This document shows positions 35,578 through 44,882 of a DNA stretch of 64,000 nt, one piece after another (the stretch's first letter is position 1; every line of letters starts with the position of its first letter). Under the pieces are notes generated by a model, which saw nothing but the letters and a program-made list of their open reading frames with translations, had not been told where the DNA came from and ran no database searches. The translations under genes and the position numbers were made by a program. The stretch is from contig NZ_JAGGPH010000003.1 in NCBI RefSeq assembly GCF_018613895.1, positions 289,949 to 353,948 on the forward strand. The letters run 5' to 3'. The stretch comes from Curtobacterium sp. ISL-83. Its GTDB lineage: Bacteria > Actinomycetota > Actinomycetes > Actinomycetales > Microbacteriaceae.

Positions 35578-36348
35578 CTAGCTCTGGTAGTCGGCCGAGT
35601 ACCGCGCGAGTGCCGCGTCGATGGTGTCGTCGAGCTGCAGGCGGCCCTTGTCGAGGTACAGGCCCCGCGTGCAGAAGCGCCGGAGGTCCTTGTCGTTGTG
35701 CGACACGAAGAACAGCGTGCGGCCGCCGGCGAGGAGTTCTTCGATGCGCTTGTAGCACTTCTCGCGGAAGCCCTTGTCGCCGACCGCCAGGACCTCGTCG
35801 ACCAGGATGACGGGCTCGTCGAGGCGGGAGATGACCGCGAACGCGATGCGCACCTTCATGCCGCTCGAGAGGTGCTTGTAGGGGGTGTCGACGAAGTCCG
35901 CGATCTCGGCGAAGTCGATGATCTCGTCGAAGGCGTCGCGGATCTCGCTGCGGGACATGCCGTGCAGCCCCGCCGTGAGGTAGACGTTGTCGCGGACGGT
36001 GAGGTCGCCCACGAACCCGCCCGTGATCTCGATGAGGGGCGCGACGCCGGCTCCGACGTGGATCCGGCCCTCGTCGGGGAGCATCACCTGCGCGACGAGC
36101 TTCAGCAGCGTGGACTTCCCCTGGCCGTTGCGGCCGACGACGCCGATCGCCTCGCCCGGGCGGACGTCGAACGACACGTTCCGCAGCGCCCAGAACTCGT
36201 CGGCGCGCTTCCGACGGTTGCTGCCGGCGAAGAGGTCCTTGAACGTGCGGTTGGCGCGGCGGTTCCGCTTGAACCGGATCCCGACGTCGCGCACGGTGAT
36301 CACCGGCGTGACCGTCTCGGATCGAACAGGCTGCTCGGTGGTCGTCAT
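35578..36348 (-). CDS. ABC exporter ATPase, TagH/RfbE type
   Basis: This 256-residue ATPase has Walker A VGRNGQGKST (71-80), the variant signature LSSGMKVRI (160-168) and Walker B ILVDEV (181-186). The SSGM signature and the N-terminal strand with FWALRNVSFDV mark the polysaccharide/teichoic-acid exporter subfamily (TagH, Wzt, RfbE). It lacks the C-terminal carbohydrate-binding domain found in some Wzt proteins. Its ATG overlaps the permease stop by 1 bp (TGATG). Substrate is probably a lipid-linked surface glycopolymer. Confidence 0.9.
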   Translation of the reverse strand: MTTTEQPVRSETVTPVITVRDVGIRFKRNRRANRTFKDLFAGSNRRKRADEFWALRNVSFDVRPGEAIGVVGRNGQGKSTLLKLVAQVMLPDEGRIHVGAGVAPLIEITGGFVGDLTVRDNVYLTAGLHGMSRSEIRDAFDEIIDFAEIADFVDTPYKHLSSGMKVRIAFAVISRLDEPVILVDEVLAVGDKGFREKCYKRIEELLAGGRTLFFVSHNDKDLRRFCTRGLYLDKGRLQLDDTIDAALARYSADYQS

Positions 36349-37172
36349 CACAGCTCCTTCAGCACGCGGTGCTCGCTCCGGCGGAACACGAAGGCACCGA
36401 TCCCGAGCACCACCACCGTGGTCACCACCGACGCGCCGACCTCGAACCAGTCGAGCTGCTGCGGGAAGAAGGCGGACCGGTAGATGCCGAAGATCCCGGT
36501 CAGCGGGTTGATCGCCGCGATGGCGTGCAGGTGGTGGGGGAGGGCCTGCGAGCCGTAGATGATCGGGGACGCGTAGAACATGAAGCGGAGGACCAGCTTG
36601 ACGGCACGCTCCAGGTCGCGGAAGAACACGACGAGCGGCGCGACGATCAGACCGAGGCCGAACACCAGGCCGCACTGGAGCACGATCGCGATGGGGTAGA
36701 GGACGACCTGCCAGTGTAGCTGCGCTCCGGCCGAGATCGCGAAGACCGCCAGGACCGGCAGGCTCAGCAGGAACTCGATGCCCTTCGACGCGACGATGCG
36801 CGCGACCCAAATGCTCCGGGGGATGGTGGTCGACCGGATGAGCTTCGTTTCCTTGATGAAGGCGCGTGTGGAGTCCGACACGGATCCCGTGAACCACATC
36901 CACGGCAGCAGCGCCGACAGCAGGAACACGATGTACGGATCTTCACCGACCGACCCGCGGTGGAACACCTTCGTGAAGACGAACCAGTAGATGGCCGACA
37001 TCAGCAGCGGGTCGAGGATCGACCACACGTAACCGAGCGCGGACGTCGAGTACCGGACCCGGAGGTCGCGGACCGTCAGCAGCCGGAGCGCATGACGATA
37101 GCGCCGAGCGGCGCTCCGGGGTGCCGCTCGTGCGGAGGCCACGGGCGCGGTCGGCGCTGTCGCAGTGGTCAC
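36348..37172 (-). CDS. ABC-2 polysaccharide exporter permease, TagG/Wzm type
   Basis: This 274-residue ABC-2 family protein has about six spans. An amphipathic N-terminal segment (RYRHALRLLTVRDLRVRYS) and SVSDSTRAFIKETKLIRST are typical of TagG/RfbA permeases. It pairs with the overlapping ATPase gene. ATG at 37172 follows the nucleotidyltransferase gene by 44 bp, so the three genes form one minus-strand operon. Confidence 0.9.
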   Translation of the reverse strand: MTTATAPTAPVASARAAPRSAARRYRHALRLLTVRDLRVRYSTSALGYVWSILDPLLMSAIYWFVFTKVFHRGSVGEDPYIVFLLSALLPWMWFTGSVSDSTRAFIKETKLIRSTTIPRSIWVARIVASKGIEFLLSLPVLAVFAISAGAQLHWQVVLYPIAIVLQCGLVFGLGLIVAPLVVFFRDLERAVKLVLRFMFYASPIIYGSQALPHHLHAIAAINPLTGIFGIYRSAFFPQQLDWFEVGASVVTTVVVLGIGAFVFRRSEHRVLKEL

Positions 37173-37216
37173 GGGGTCCCTTCGGCCAGTCCTGCCGAGG
37201 GGTTCCTGACGGTCGT

Positions 37217-37912
37217 TCAGGCGAACAGGTTGTTCGCGCGCTCGAGGTCCTCGGCGAAGTCGATCTCGACCGCGTAGAGGTCCGAGATGTCGACCGGCGA
37301 CCAGCGTAGCCCGTCCTCTGCGATGGCAGCCTCGATGCCGCCTTCGAAGTACTCCTGGTCGTCGACGCGACCGAGCTGGCGGATGAGGGCCTGCTTGTCG
37401 GCGGCGGACACGTAGTTGATGCCGACCGCTTCACCGAGACCACCGACGACGCGCTTCGACAGCTTGGCGATGTAGCCGTCCCCGTCGATCGTGTACTTGA
37501 CCTCTTCGTCGGAGACCTTCTCGGTGTTGACGCTGACGAACGAGCGGTCGACGTCGATCATGTCGGCGGCACGGACGAGTGCGCGCGGGTCGAACACGAC
37601 GTCGCCGTTCATCCAGAGCACGCCGCTCTTGCCGGTGGCCTTGAGCGCACGGAGCAGGCTCTTCGACGTGTTCGTCGAGTCGTAGGACTCGTTGTAGACG
37701 AAGTTCGCTTCCGGGAACGCTTCGACGATGTGCTCGGACTTGTAGCCGACGACGATCGTCACGCGGGCGCTCGACCCGAACGCCGCCCGGATGTTGTCGA
37801 ACTGCTGCTGCATGATGGAGCGGCCGTCACTGAGCTCCGTGAGCGGCTTCGGCAGGCTGCGCCCGAGGCGGCTGCCCATCCCCGCTGCGAGGATCACGAT
37901 CTGCGTGGTCAT
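37217..37912 (-). CDS. LicC-like sugar/phospho-alcohol nucleotidyltransferase
   Basis: This 231-residue nucleotidyltransferase opens IVILAAGMGSRLGRSLPKPL (5-24), the NTP-binding loop. It continues with GYKSEHIVEAFP, NMGDVVF-like WMNGDVVFDP (~100-109) and EVKYTIDGDGYIAKLSK. The compact size and motif order resemble phosphocholine (LicC) or inositol-phosphate cytidylyltransferases rather than glucose-1-phosphate enzymes. The CDP-alcohol family gene 3 kb away makes a CDP-activated polyol or choline plausible. GAAGGGA precedes the ATG. Confidence 0.8.
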   Translation of the reverse strand: MTTQIVILAAGMGSRLGRSLPKPLTELSDGRSIMQQQFDNIRAAFGSSARVTIVVGYKSEHIVEAFPEANFVYNESYDSTNTSKSLLRALKATGKSGVLWMNGDVVFDPRALVRAADMIDVDRSFVSVNTEKVSDEEVKYTIDGDGYIAKLSKRVVGGLGEAVGINYVSAADKQALIRQLGRVDDQEYFEGGIEAAIAEDGLRWSPVDISDLYAVEIDFAEDLERANNLFA

Positions 37913-38212
37913 GATGGTCCCTTCTGGTGTCCGCCCGCGCACCGAGGGGGTACGGGCGGGCCTCGTCGAGTCTGCTCCCAGGAGGTTCGGGTTGACCGTG
38001 AACCCGCGTGGACTGCACGATCTGCAGGGGCGGGGAACCGTCACGGTTGCCCGCCGGAGCAGGTTTCCAAGTGGTGAACACTTCGTCGTGCCCTGGTGAA
38101 TCCTACGGACTCGAGGGCCGATCGGGGTACGACGCGTCGCACTTCGTACTCATTTCGTGACCCGGTACGCGGCCGGTCCCCGCTGTCCGGGGACCGTTGG
38201 TACGGTGGGGCG
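37913..38212. other. 300-bp divergent intergenic region
   Basis: The region lies between the divergent nucleotidyltransferase and ABC-ATPase genes. It must hold both promoters. The right end has TACGGT (38201-38206) six nt before the ATG. I see a short palindrome CTGCA-CGATC-TGCAG near 38012 but no gene and no recognisable operator. Confidence 0.5.
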
Positions 38213-39667
38213 ATGGCAGCAGGGACAGAGGACGAGGACGTGTACGCCACCTCGGACGCCGCCTGGCTGACCGAGGAGGACGAGGCCGCCGACGCGGACG
38301 CCCGGGACCGCGACGAGCGGGACGAGCGCAGCGGGGACGGGGCCGACACGGGGGACACCGCAGACGATGACACGGGGGACGGGGATGCGCGCGACGCTTC
38401 CGCTGATGAGGGCATGAGCGAGGACCGGGCGACCGCCGAGGTGGTCGAGCGTCCTGACACGCCCGAGGGGGGCCGCGAGCGGGACTCCGACACGGACGAC
38501 CGTGTCGACCGCGATCCGACGCGGAGCTCCGAGGAGGCGATCGCGCTGCCGGCCCGGACCGCGCCGACGACCGCGGCGCCCCGTCCGTCGGGGACCGCTC
38601 CACGGACCAAGAAGGCCCGCGGCGCGAAGGGTGGGACCCGGCCACCCGCGACCCGGCAACCGGCCGCGCCGCCGCGCATCCCCACCGTCCCGGCCGAGAC
38701 CGTGCCGACGAACCGGAAGCCGACCGACGCGGAGCCGGCCGACGCGATGCCTGCCGACGCGACGGAGGCCGACACGATGCCGGCCGACGCAACGCCGGCC
38801 GACGGGACGCCGACGGACGCGACCCTCGCGGACGCCAAGCCCGCCCCGAAGAAGCGCACGGCCCGCCAGACCCCCACCAAGCGCGCCACGGCCCCGGCCC
38901 CGCAGCAGCCGGTCGTCCTCGCGGCGCACGGCCTGGTGAAGCGGTACGGACAGACCCTGGCGGCGGACGAGGTCGACCTCGAGATCCGCCGGGGCTCGAT
39001 CTTCGGCGTCGTGGGCCCGAACGGCGCCGGCAAGACCACCACCCTGTCGATGATCACCGGCCTGCTCCGTCCCGACGCGGGCACGGTCACGGTCCAGGGT
39101 CACGACGTGTGGGCCGACCCGACCGCAGCGAAGCGCAGCCTCGGTGTGCTGCCCGACCGGCTCCGGCTGTTCGACCGCCTGACGGGCGCGCAGCTCCTCT
39201 ACTACTCGGCGACCCTCCGCGGCTTGGACGGTGCCACCGCACGCTCGCGCAGCGCGGACCTCGCCGAGGCCTTCGGGCTGGGCGACGCCCTCGGCCGCCA
39301 GGTCGCGGACTACTCCGTCGGCATGGCGAAGAAGATCGCCCTCGCCGCGACGCTGATCCACTCACCGCGGGTGCTCGTCCTCGACGAGCCGTTCGAGTCC
39401 GTCGACCCGGTCAGCGCCGCGACGATCACCGAGATCCTCCGCCGGTACTCGCAGGGCGGCGGCACCGTCGTGCTCTCCAGCCACTCGATGGAGCTCGTGC
39501 AGCGCACCTGCGACTCGGTGGCGATCATCGTCGGCGGTCGTGTCCTGGCATCGGGCACGATGGCGCAGGTCCGCGGCCGGAAGAGCCTCGAGGACAAGTT
39601 CGTCGAACTCGCCGGCGGCCGTGTCGTCGCAGAGAGCATGGAATGGTTGCACAGCTTCTCCGGCTGA
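38213..39667 (+). CDS. ABC transporter ATPase with long acidic/disordered N-terminus
   Basis: This 484-residue protein has an ATPase core that begins only at about residue 235 (VVLAAHGLVKRYG). Walker A is GPNGAGKTTT (~267-276), the signature VADYSVGMAKKIAL is at ~363-376, and Walker B is VLVLDEPFESVDP. Residues 1-130 are very acidic (E/D/A-rich), and 130-235 are rich in Pro, Ala and Thr with ADAxPAD repeats and Lys/Arg near the end. This extension is not normal for the family. The core resembles drug/multidrug ABC-2 exporters. The ATG has TACGGT six nt upstream, so the long start is supported by the promoter. It overlaps the permease gene by 25 bp. Confidence 0.87.
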   Translation: MAAGTEDEDVYATSDAAWLTEEDEAADADARDRDERDERSGDGADTGDTADDDTGDGDARDASADEGMSEDRATAEVVERPDTPEGGRERDSDTDDRVDRDPTRSSEEAIALPARTAPTTAAPRPSGTAPRTKKARGAKGGTRPPATRQPAAPPRIPTVPAETVPTNRKPTDAEPADAMPADATEADTMPADATPADGTPTDATLADAKPAPKKRTARQTPTKRATAPAPQQPVVLAAHGLVKRYGQTLAADEVDLEIRRGSIFGVVGPNGAGKTTTLSMITGLLRPDAGTVTVQGHDVWADPTAAKRSLGVLPDRLRLFDRLTGAQLLYYSATLRGLDGATARSRSADLAEAFGLGDALGRQVADYSVGMAKKIALAATLIHSPRVLVLDEPFESVDPVSAATITEILRRYSQGGGTVVLSSHSMELVQRTCDSVAIIVGGRVLASGTMAQVRGRKSLEDKFVELAGGRVVAESMEWLHSFSG

Positions 39668-41214
39668 GGGCGGACCTGCTCGCGGGCGAGGTCCGCGGCA
39701 CCGCCCGTCGGTCGGTGCTCGTCGTCGTCGGCAGCCTGGTCGCGCTGGCCGTCGCGGTCGTCGTCGCCTCGCACCTGATCGGCCTCCGCGCGTCCGGTGC
39801 GGACGAGGCGCGTGCCGTCGTCGTGCCGATCGGCGCCCTGCTGACGTTCGGGTTCACGGTCGTGCCGCTCGTGGCCGGGCGGAACGACCAGTTCGACCCC
39901 CGTCGCTTCGCGGTGTTCGGCATCGGCCGTCGGCCCCTCGCGGTCGGACTGTTCGTCGCGGGCCTGGTCGGCATCCCGGTGATCGCCGTCGTGGTGGTGG
40001 CCGTGGCCCAGGTCGGCACGTGGTCCCGGGACGCCGGCACCACGGTGTTGGCGGTGCTCGGCGGCCTCCTCGCCGTGGCGACCTGCGCCCTGCTCGTCCG
40101 CGTCGGCAGTGCCCTCAGTGCGGCCACCGGCGCCCAGCAGCGGTCGCGCGACACCGGCTGGCTCGTCGCCCTCGTCGTCGTGGTGCTCGTGCTGCCCGCC
40201 GGAGCGCTCCTGTTCCCGGTGGACTGGCTCCGACCCGACGCGGCCGAGCTGCAGCGCGTCGCGGACGTCGCCGGGTGGACCCCGTGGGGCGCGGCCTGGG
40301 CCGTCCCCGCTGACGTCGCGAGCGGGCACGTCGGGGCGGGGTTCGCGAAGCTCCTGGTCGCGGTCGTCGTCGTGGCCGCCCTGGCCTGGGCGTGGTGGGT
40401 CGTCGTCGGCCGCGCGCTCGAGTCGGCCGAGGGACGCTCGCGTGCCCGCCGCTACCGGGGTCTCGGGTGGTTCGACCGCCTCGGCGCGACGCCGGCAGGA
40501 GCCGTCGCCGCCCGTGCCCTCACGTACTGGGCGCGTGATCCGCGGTACCGCGCCTCGTACCTGGTGATCGTGTTCGTCCCGCTCGTGGTGCTCCCGCTCG
40601 GGGTCGCGGGGATGCCCTGGCACTGGACGGCGCTCGTCCCGTTGCCGCTGATGGCGATCATCGCGGGCTTCCTGCCGCACAACGACGTCTCGTACGACAA
40701 CACCGCCGTGTGGCTGCACGTGGCCTCCGGAGCACCCGGGTGGAGCGACCGGCTCGGCCGACTGGTCCCCGTGCTCGCCGTCGGCGTCCCGGCGATCGTG
40801 GTGGGTGCGTTCGTCTCCGCGCGCCTGGCCGGGTCCGCCGTCGCCTTCCCCGTGCTCGTCGGCGTCAGCGTCGGCGCGCTCCTGGTGGGACTCGGGTTGT
40901 CGAGCGTGGTCTCGGTGCTCCTGCCCTACCCGACCGTGCGGCCGGGTGACCACCCGTTCCAGCAGCCCCAGGCAGCCGGCGTCACCGCCACCGTCGCACA
41001 GTCCACGATGGTCATCGGCATCCTCGTGCTGACGGCACCGGCCGGTTGGCTCGGCGTCCTGGCGCTGACACGGGGAGCGCACCCGTGGGGGATGCTGACA
41101 CTCCTCGTCGGGGTGCTGGTCGGCGTCGTCGTCCTCGCCGTGGGCGTGCTCGCCGGTGGTCGGCTGTTCGACCGGCACGGTCCGGACCTGCTCGCGGCCG
41201 CGCAGCGCAACTGA
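39643..41214 (+). CDS. ABC-2-type exporter permease, 12 or so spans
   Basis: This 523-residue protein has about twelve hydrophobic spans. It begins MVAQLLRLRADLLAGEVRG inside the ATPase gene, out of frame. Its start overlaps the ATPase 3' end by 25 bp, which implies translational coupling. Substrate is unknown. No regulator is adjacent. Confidence 0.82.
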   Translation: MVAQLLRLRADLLAGEVRGTARRSVLVVVGSLVALAVAVVVASHLIGLRASGADEARAVVVPIGALLTFGFTVVPLVAGRNDQFDPRRFAVFGIGRRPLAVGLFVAGLVGIPVIAVVVVAVAQVGTWSRDAGTTVLAVLGGLLAVATCALLVRVGSALSAATGAQQRSRDTGWLVALVVVVLVLPAGALLFPVDWLRPDAAELQRVADVAGWTPWGAAWAVPADVASGHVGAGFAKLLVAVVVVAALAWAWWVVVGRALESAEGRSRARRYRGLGWFDRLGATPAGAVAARALTYWARDPRYRASYLVIVFVPLVVLPLGVAGMPWHWTALVPLPLMAIIAGFLPHNDVSYDNTAVWLHVASGAPGWSDRLGRLVPVLAVGVPAIVVGAFVSARLAGSAVAFPVLVGVSVGALLVGLGLSSVVSVLLPYPTVRPGDHPFQQPQAAGVTATVAQSTMVIGILVLTAPAGWLGVLALTRGAHPWGMLTLLVGVLVGVVVLAVGVLAGGRLFDRHGPDLLAAAQRN

Positions 41215-41220
41215 CGCACC

Positions 41221-41262
41221 GCGGTGGTCGCGACCACCGCGCGACGGGAGGCGCGGGGCGGC
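41221..41262. terminator. Palindrome plus partial 13-bp motif after ABC permease
   Basis: A perfect 20-bp palindrome (GCGGTGGTCG/CGACCACCGC, 41221-41240) is followed at once by GGAGGCGCGGGGCGG (from 41247), a variant of the dispersed motif. No T tract. Confidence 0.65.
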
Positions 41263-41375
41263 CCCGCAACGGCCCGTCGGGTCCCGACCACCCGGCGGAC
41301 GCACGGCGCGTGGCGGCCCGGGACCGGGCCTCCTGGCCGCCGTCGTACCGGTCGCACCGCGCGTACCCTGGAGCC

Positions 41376-41636
41376 ATGAGCATGACGGAACCCGGCGGTG
41401 GCCTCGACGTGATGGACCGCGAGCTCGAGAAGCTCCTCGAAGAGGAGGCGATCGAGCCCGGCGACCACGAGCGGTTCTCGCACTACGTGAAGAAGGACAA
41501 GATCCTGCAGTCCGCCCTGAGCGGCAAGCCGGTCAAGGCCCTGTGCGGCAAGAAGTGGATCCCGGGTCGCGACCCCGAGAAGTTCCCGGTCTGCCCGGAC
41601 TGCAAGGCCATCTACGAGAAGATGAAGGCCGAGTAG
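41376..41636 (+). CDS. DUF3039 small protein with zinc-ribbon-like cysteines
   Basis: This 86-residue protein is acidic at first (LEKLLEEEAIEPGDHERFSHYV) and ends with ALCGKKWIPGRDPEKFPVCPDCK. Cysteines in ALCGKKW and FPVCPDC may form a treble-clef or ribbon zinc site. It matches DUF3039, which is common in actinobacteria, and its role is unknown. TACCCT (41364-41369) is six nt before the ATG. The 3' end converges on pncB with a 21-bp gap. Confidence 0.85.
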   Translation: MSMTEPGGGLDVMDRELEKLLEEEAIEPGDHERFSHYVKKDKILQSALSGKPVKALCGKKWIPGRDPEKFPVCPDCKAIYEKMKAE

Positions 41637-41657
41637 TCCCGATCCCGGAGACCCCGG

Positions 41658-42944
41658 TCAGATCACCAGGGTCGGGATGGCCGGGTCCCCGCGTCCGATG
41701 CGCGACGCATCCGCGGGGAGCTCGGCCTTCGCGGCCTTGTGGTGGGCTCGCGCCGCCTCGACACCGCGGGCGCCGAGGAACGCGGGGTCGACCTCGCCGC
41801 GTGTGACGACCGGGACGAGCAGTGGTCGTTCGTCCGCACCGACCTGGCCCGCGGTCAGCACGACCTCGGCGGTGGCGATGCCGTTCCGGAGTCGGCGGCC
41901 GGCTTCCTTCCGACCGCCGAACGTCGCCTTCTCGGCGGACTTCTTCGCCACCGGGACCCAGTCGCCGCCGTCCTCGCGGTGGGCGACGAGCTTGAAGACC
42001 ATCCCCGCGGCCGGGTGCCCCGAGCCGGAGACGACCGAGGTCCCGACACCGTACGAGTCGACGGGGGCGGCCCGCAGCGCGGCGATCGTGTACTCGTCCA
42101 GGTCGTTCGTCACCGTGATCTTCGTGCCGGTCGCGCCGAGGCGGTCCAGCTGGGCCCGCACGGCACCGACGACGGACGGCAGGTCGCCGCTGTCGATCCG
42201 GACGGCGCCGAGCCGGCCGTCGGTCAGCCGGACGGCGGTCTCGACCGCTGCCTCGATGTCGTAGGTGTCGACGAGCAGCGTCGTGCCGTTGCCGAGCGCC
42301 GCGAGCTGCGACCGGAACGCCGCCTCTTCGGAGTCGTGCAGCAGCGTGAAGGCGTGCGCGGCGGTCCCCATCGTCGGGATGCCCCAGGTGCGCCCGGCCT
42401 CGAGGTTGCTCGTCGCGCCGAACCCGGCGATGTAGGCAGCACGGGCGGCGGCGACCGCGTTCCACTCACCGGTGCGCCGGGAGCCCATCTCGGCCAGTGG
42501 GCGCTTGTCGGCAGCGGAGACCATGCGCGCGGCGGCCGAGGCGATCGCGGAGTCGGCGTTGAAGATGCTCAGCGCGAGGGTCTCGAGGACGACCGCCTCG
42601 GCGAACGTGCCCTCGATCTGCAGCACGGGGGAGTTCGGGAAGAACACCTCGCCCTCGCGGTACGCCCGGATGTCGCCGCGGAACCGGTAGTCGGCGAGCC
42701 ACGTCGCGGTGCTCGCGTCGATGACGGAACGGTCGCGCAGGAAGCCGATCTCCTCGTCGCCGAAGCGGAAGTCCGCGAGGGCGGTGAGGAACCGGCCGAG
42801 CCCGGCGGCCACGCCGTACCGACGCCCGTCCGGCAGACGGCGGGTGTACACCTCGAACACGCACCGCCGGTCGGCCGTGCCGTCCTTGAGAGCGGCGTCG
42901 ACCATGGTGAGTTCGTACTGGTCCGTCAGGAGCGCGGTGGTCAC
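41658..42944 (-). CDS. pncB: Nicotinate phosphoribosyltransferase
   Basis: This 428-residue protein opens [17 protein letters not shown], the hallmark of NAPRTase. It has [20 protein letters not shown] (phosphoribosyl/nicotinate site, with the phosphorylatable His in GTAAHAF at ~208), [15 protein letters not shown], and [12 protein letters not shown]. It converts nicotinate, PRPP and ATP to nicotinate mononucleotide in the NAD salvage route. The GTG start is set by conservation and by TAGTGT (42957-42952, minus strand) seven nt upstream. It is divergent from murI. Confidence 0.93.
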   Translation of the reverse strand: MTTALLTDQYELTMVDAALKDGTADRRCVFEVYTRRLPDGRRYGVAAGLGRFLTALADFRFGDEEIGFLRDRSVIDASTATWLADYRFRGDIRAYREGEVFFPNSPVLQIEGTFAEAVVLETLALSIFNADSAIASAAARMVSAADKRPLAEMGSRRTGEWNAVAAARAAYIAGFGATSNLEAGRTWGIPTMGTAAHAFTLLHDSEEAAFRSQLAALGNGTTLLVDTYDIEAAVETAVRLTDGRLGAVRIDSGDLPSVVGAVRAQLDRLGATGTKITVTNDLDEYTIAALRAAPVDSYGVGTSVVSGSGHPAAGMVFKLVAHREDGGDWVPVAKKSAEKATFGGRKEAGRRLRNGIATAEVVLTAGQVGADERPLLVPVVTRGEVDPAFLGARGVEAARAHHKAAKAELPADASRIGRGDPAIPTLVI

Positions 42945-43110
42945 CCCACCGACACTACTGAGGGCAGGTCCGGGAGGCCCGCACCGCGCCGTCCGCGTCC
43001 GTCCGGTCCGGTGGGTGGCCGGTCCGGCGGACGCTGCGGTCCGGTCCGGTGCAGCGCGGTCCGGCGGGTGGCCGGTCCGGGCCCGCGGGGACGTCGGTAC
43101 GCTGGTCACC

Positions 43111-44058
43111 GTGACGGATGCACCGATCGGAGTCTTCGACAGCGGGGTCGGCGGGCTCACGGTGGCCCGCGCGATCATCGACCAGCTGCCCCGCGAGAGC
43201 CTCCGGTACGTCGGGGACACCGTGCACTCGCCGTACGGGCCGAAGCCGATCGCCGACGTCCGCCGCTACGCGATCGAGGTCATGGACGACCTGGTCGAAC
43301 AGGGCGTCAAGGCCCTGGTCATCGCGTGCAACACCGCGTCCTCCGCCGTGCTCCGGGACGCCCGTGAACGGTACGAGCAGGCGTACGGCATCCCGGTGGT
43401 CGAGGTCATCCAGCCCGCGGCCCGCGCCGCCGTCAAGCAGACCCGCACCGGGCGCATCGGGGTGATCGGCACCGTCGGCACGATCGCGTCCCGCTCCTAC
43501 GAGGACGCCTTCGCCGTCGCCGCCGACGTCACGTTGACGCTCGCGGCCTGCCCCCGGTTCGTCGAGTTCGTCGAGGCCGGGGACACCTCGTCCCCGGAGC
43601 TCCGACAGGTCGCCGAGCAGTACCTCGCGCCGATCCGCGCCGCCGACGTCGACACGCTCGTGCTCGGCTGCACCCACTACCCGCTCATGTCCGCGGCCAT
43701 CCAGTACGTCATGGGCCCGGACGTCACGCTCGTGTCCAGCGCCGAGGAGACGGCGAGCGACGTCTACCGGCGCCTGGTCGAGCACGGGCTCGAGCGCACC
43801 ACGACGGCCCCGCCGACGTACTCGTTCGAGGCGACCGGCAACGACCAGGACGGCTTCATCCGACTCGCCCGACGGTTCCTCGGCCCCGAGGTGTCGAGCG
43901 TCGGCCACCTGCAGACCGGGGCCATCACGCTGCCGCGTGCAGCTGCGCTCCCCGATGCTGCTGCGCTCCCCGATGCTGCTGCGCTCCCCGATGCTGCTGC
44001 GCTCCCCGACCCTGCTGCGCTCCCCGATCCGGCAGCGCTCCCCGGCCCCGTGGCGTGA
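43111..44058 (+). CDS. murI: Glutamate racemase with AALPDA-repeat tail
   Basis: This 315-residue protein has D10-S11 in [13 protein letters not shown]73 in VIACNTASS and C187 in VLGCTHYPL, the complete catalytic set. It makes D-glutamate for peptidoglycan. Normal length ends near residue 275. Here residues 277-312 are six copies of a hexapeptide AALPDA/P, encoded by an 18-bp tandem repeat. The tail is probably disordered. TACGCT (43098-43103) is seven nt before the GTG. The gene leads into rph and rdgB, a common actinobacterial order. Confidence 0.94.
   Translation: MTDAPIGVFDSGVGGLTVARAIIDQLPRESLRYVGDTVHSPYGPKPIADVRRYAIEVMDDLVEQGVKALVIACNTASSAVLRDARERYEQAYGIPVVEVIQPAARAAVKQTRTGRIGVIGTVGTIASRSYEDAFAVAADVTLTLAACPRFVEFVEAGDTSSPELRQVAEQYLAPIRAADVDTLVLGCTHYPLMSAAIQYVMGPDVTLVSSAEETASDVYRRLVEHGLERTTTAPPTYSFEATGNDQDGFIRLARRFLGPEVSSVGHLQTGAITLPRAAALPDAAALPDAAALPDAAALPDPAALPDPAALPGPVA
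43939..44046 (+). repeat. 18-bp tandem repeat, six units, at the murI 3' end
   Basis: Units begin at 43939, 43957, 43975, 43993, 44011 and 44029, with consensus GCTGCTGCGCTCCCCGAT. Units 2 and 3 are identical and the outer ones diverge, as in an array growing by slippage. The length is in frame, so changes only lengthen or shorten the MurI tail. Confidence 0.92.
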
Positions 44059-44098
44059 CCGGCGACCACCGGAACGACCGCACCCGCTCGCTCCACCC

Positions 44099-44118
44099 GC
44101 ACCGCGCCTCCCGGCCGG
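44099..44118 (+). repeat. Dispersed 13-bp motif copy upstream of rph
   Basis: GCACCGCGCCTCC (44099-44111) followed by CGGCCGG ends just before the GAAAGGA ribosome site of rph. It is therefore inside the murI-rph message if the two genes are cotranscribed. Confidence 0.6.
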
Positions 44119-44132
44119 CCTGAAAGGACACC

Positions 44133-44882
44133 ATGACCGACACCGCTCCCGCGACCCGCATCGACGGACGCACCGCGACCGACCACCGGCCCGTCACCAT
44201 CGAGCGGGGGTGGAGCGCGCAGGCCGAGGGCAGCGCGCTCATCTCGTTCGGCAACACGAAGGTGCTCTGCACCGCGTCGTTCACGAACGGCGTCCCGCGT
44301 TGGCTCGCCGGCAAGGGCACCGGGTGGGTCACCGCCGAGTACTCGATGCTGCCGCGGTCCACGAACGAGCGCATGCAGCGCGAGTCGATCAAGGGACGGG
44401 TCGGGGGCCGCACGCACGAGATCTCCCGGCTGATCGGCCGGTCGCTCCGCGCCGTGGTCGACATGAAGGGGCTCGGCGAGAACACCCTGGTCATCGACTG
44501 CGACGTGCTGCAGGCCGACGGTGGCACCAGGACCGCCTCGATCACCGGCGCGTACGTCGCGATGGTCGACGCGATCGAGTGGGGCCGCAGCAAGGGCTTC
44601 ATCGGCAAGAAGGCCGTGCCGCTCACGGACAGCGTGCAGGCGATCTCGGTGGGGATCGTCGGGGGCGTGCCGATGCTCGACCTGGCCTACACCGAGGACT
44701 CGGCGGCCGACACGGACATGAACATCGTCACGACCGGCTCGGGGAAGTTCATCGAGGTGCAGGGGACCGCGGAGCACGCGCCGTTCGACCGCGACGAGCT
44801 GAACACGCTGCTCGACCTCGGGCTCGCCGGCAACCAGTCGCTCGCGGCGATCCAGCGCGAGGTGCTGGGGCTGACCGCATGA
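44133..44882 (+). CDS. rph: RNase PH
   Basis: This 249-residue, full-length phosphorolytic exoribonuclease has [32 protein letters not shown], and the phosphate site in GRSLRAVVD. It also has [20 protein letters not shown], a conserved active-site region. It trims tRNA 3' ends as a hexamer. GAAAGGA lies before the ATG. The stop overlaps the rdgB start as ATGA. Confidence 0.95.
   Translation: MTDTAPATRIDGRTATDHRPVTIERGWSAQAEGSALISFGNTKVLCTASFTNGVPRWLAGKGTGWVTAEYSMLPRSTNERMQRESIKGRVGGRTHEISRLIGRSLRAVVDMKGLGENTLVIDCDVLQADGGTRTASITGAYVAMVDAIEWGRSKGFIGKKAVPLTDSVQAISVGIVGGVPMLDLAYTEDSAADTDMNIVTTGSGKFIEVQGTAEHAPFDRDELNTLLDLGLAGNQSLAAIQREVLGLTA

Noticed and set aside
32208..37912. Genomic island or horizontally acquired polysaccharide locus
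   Set aside because: GC content and codon use look like the neighbours by eye. No integrase, tRNA target or IS borders the locus.
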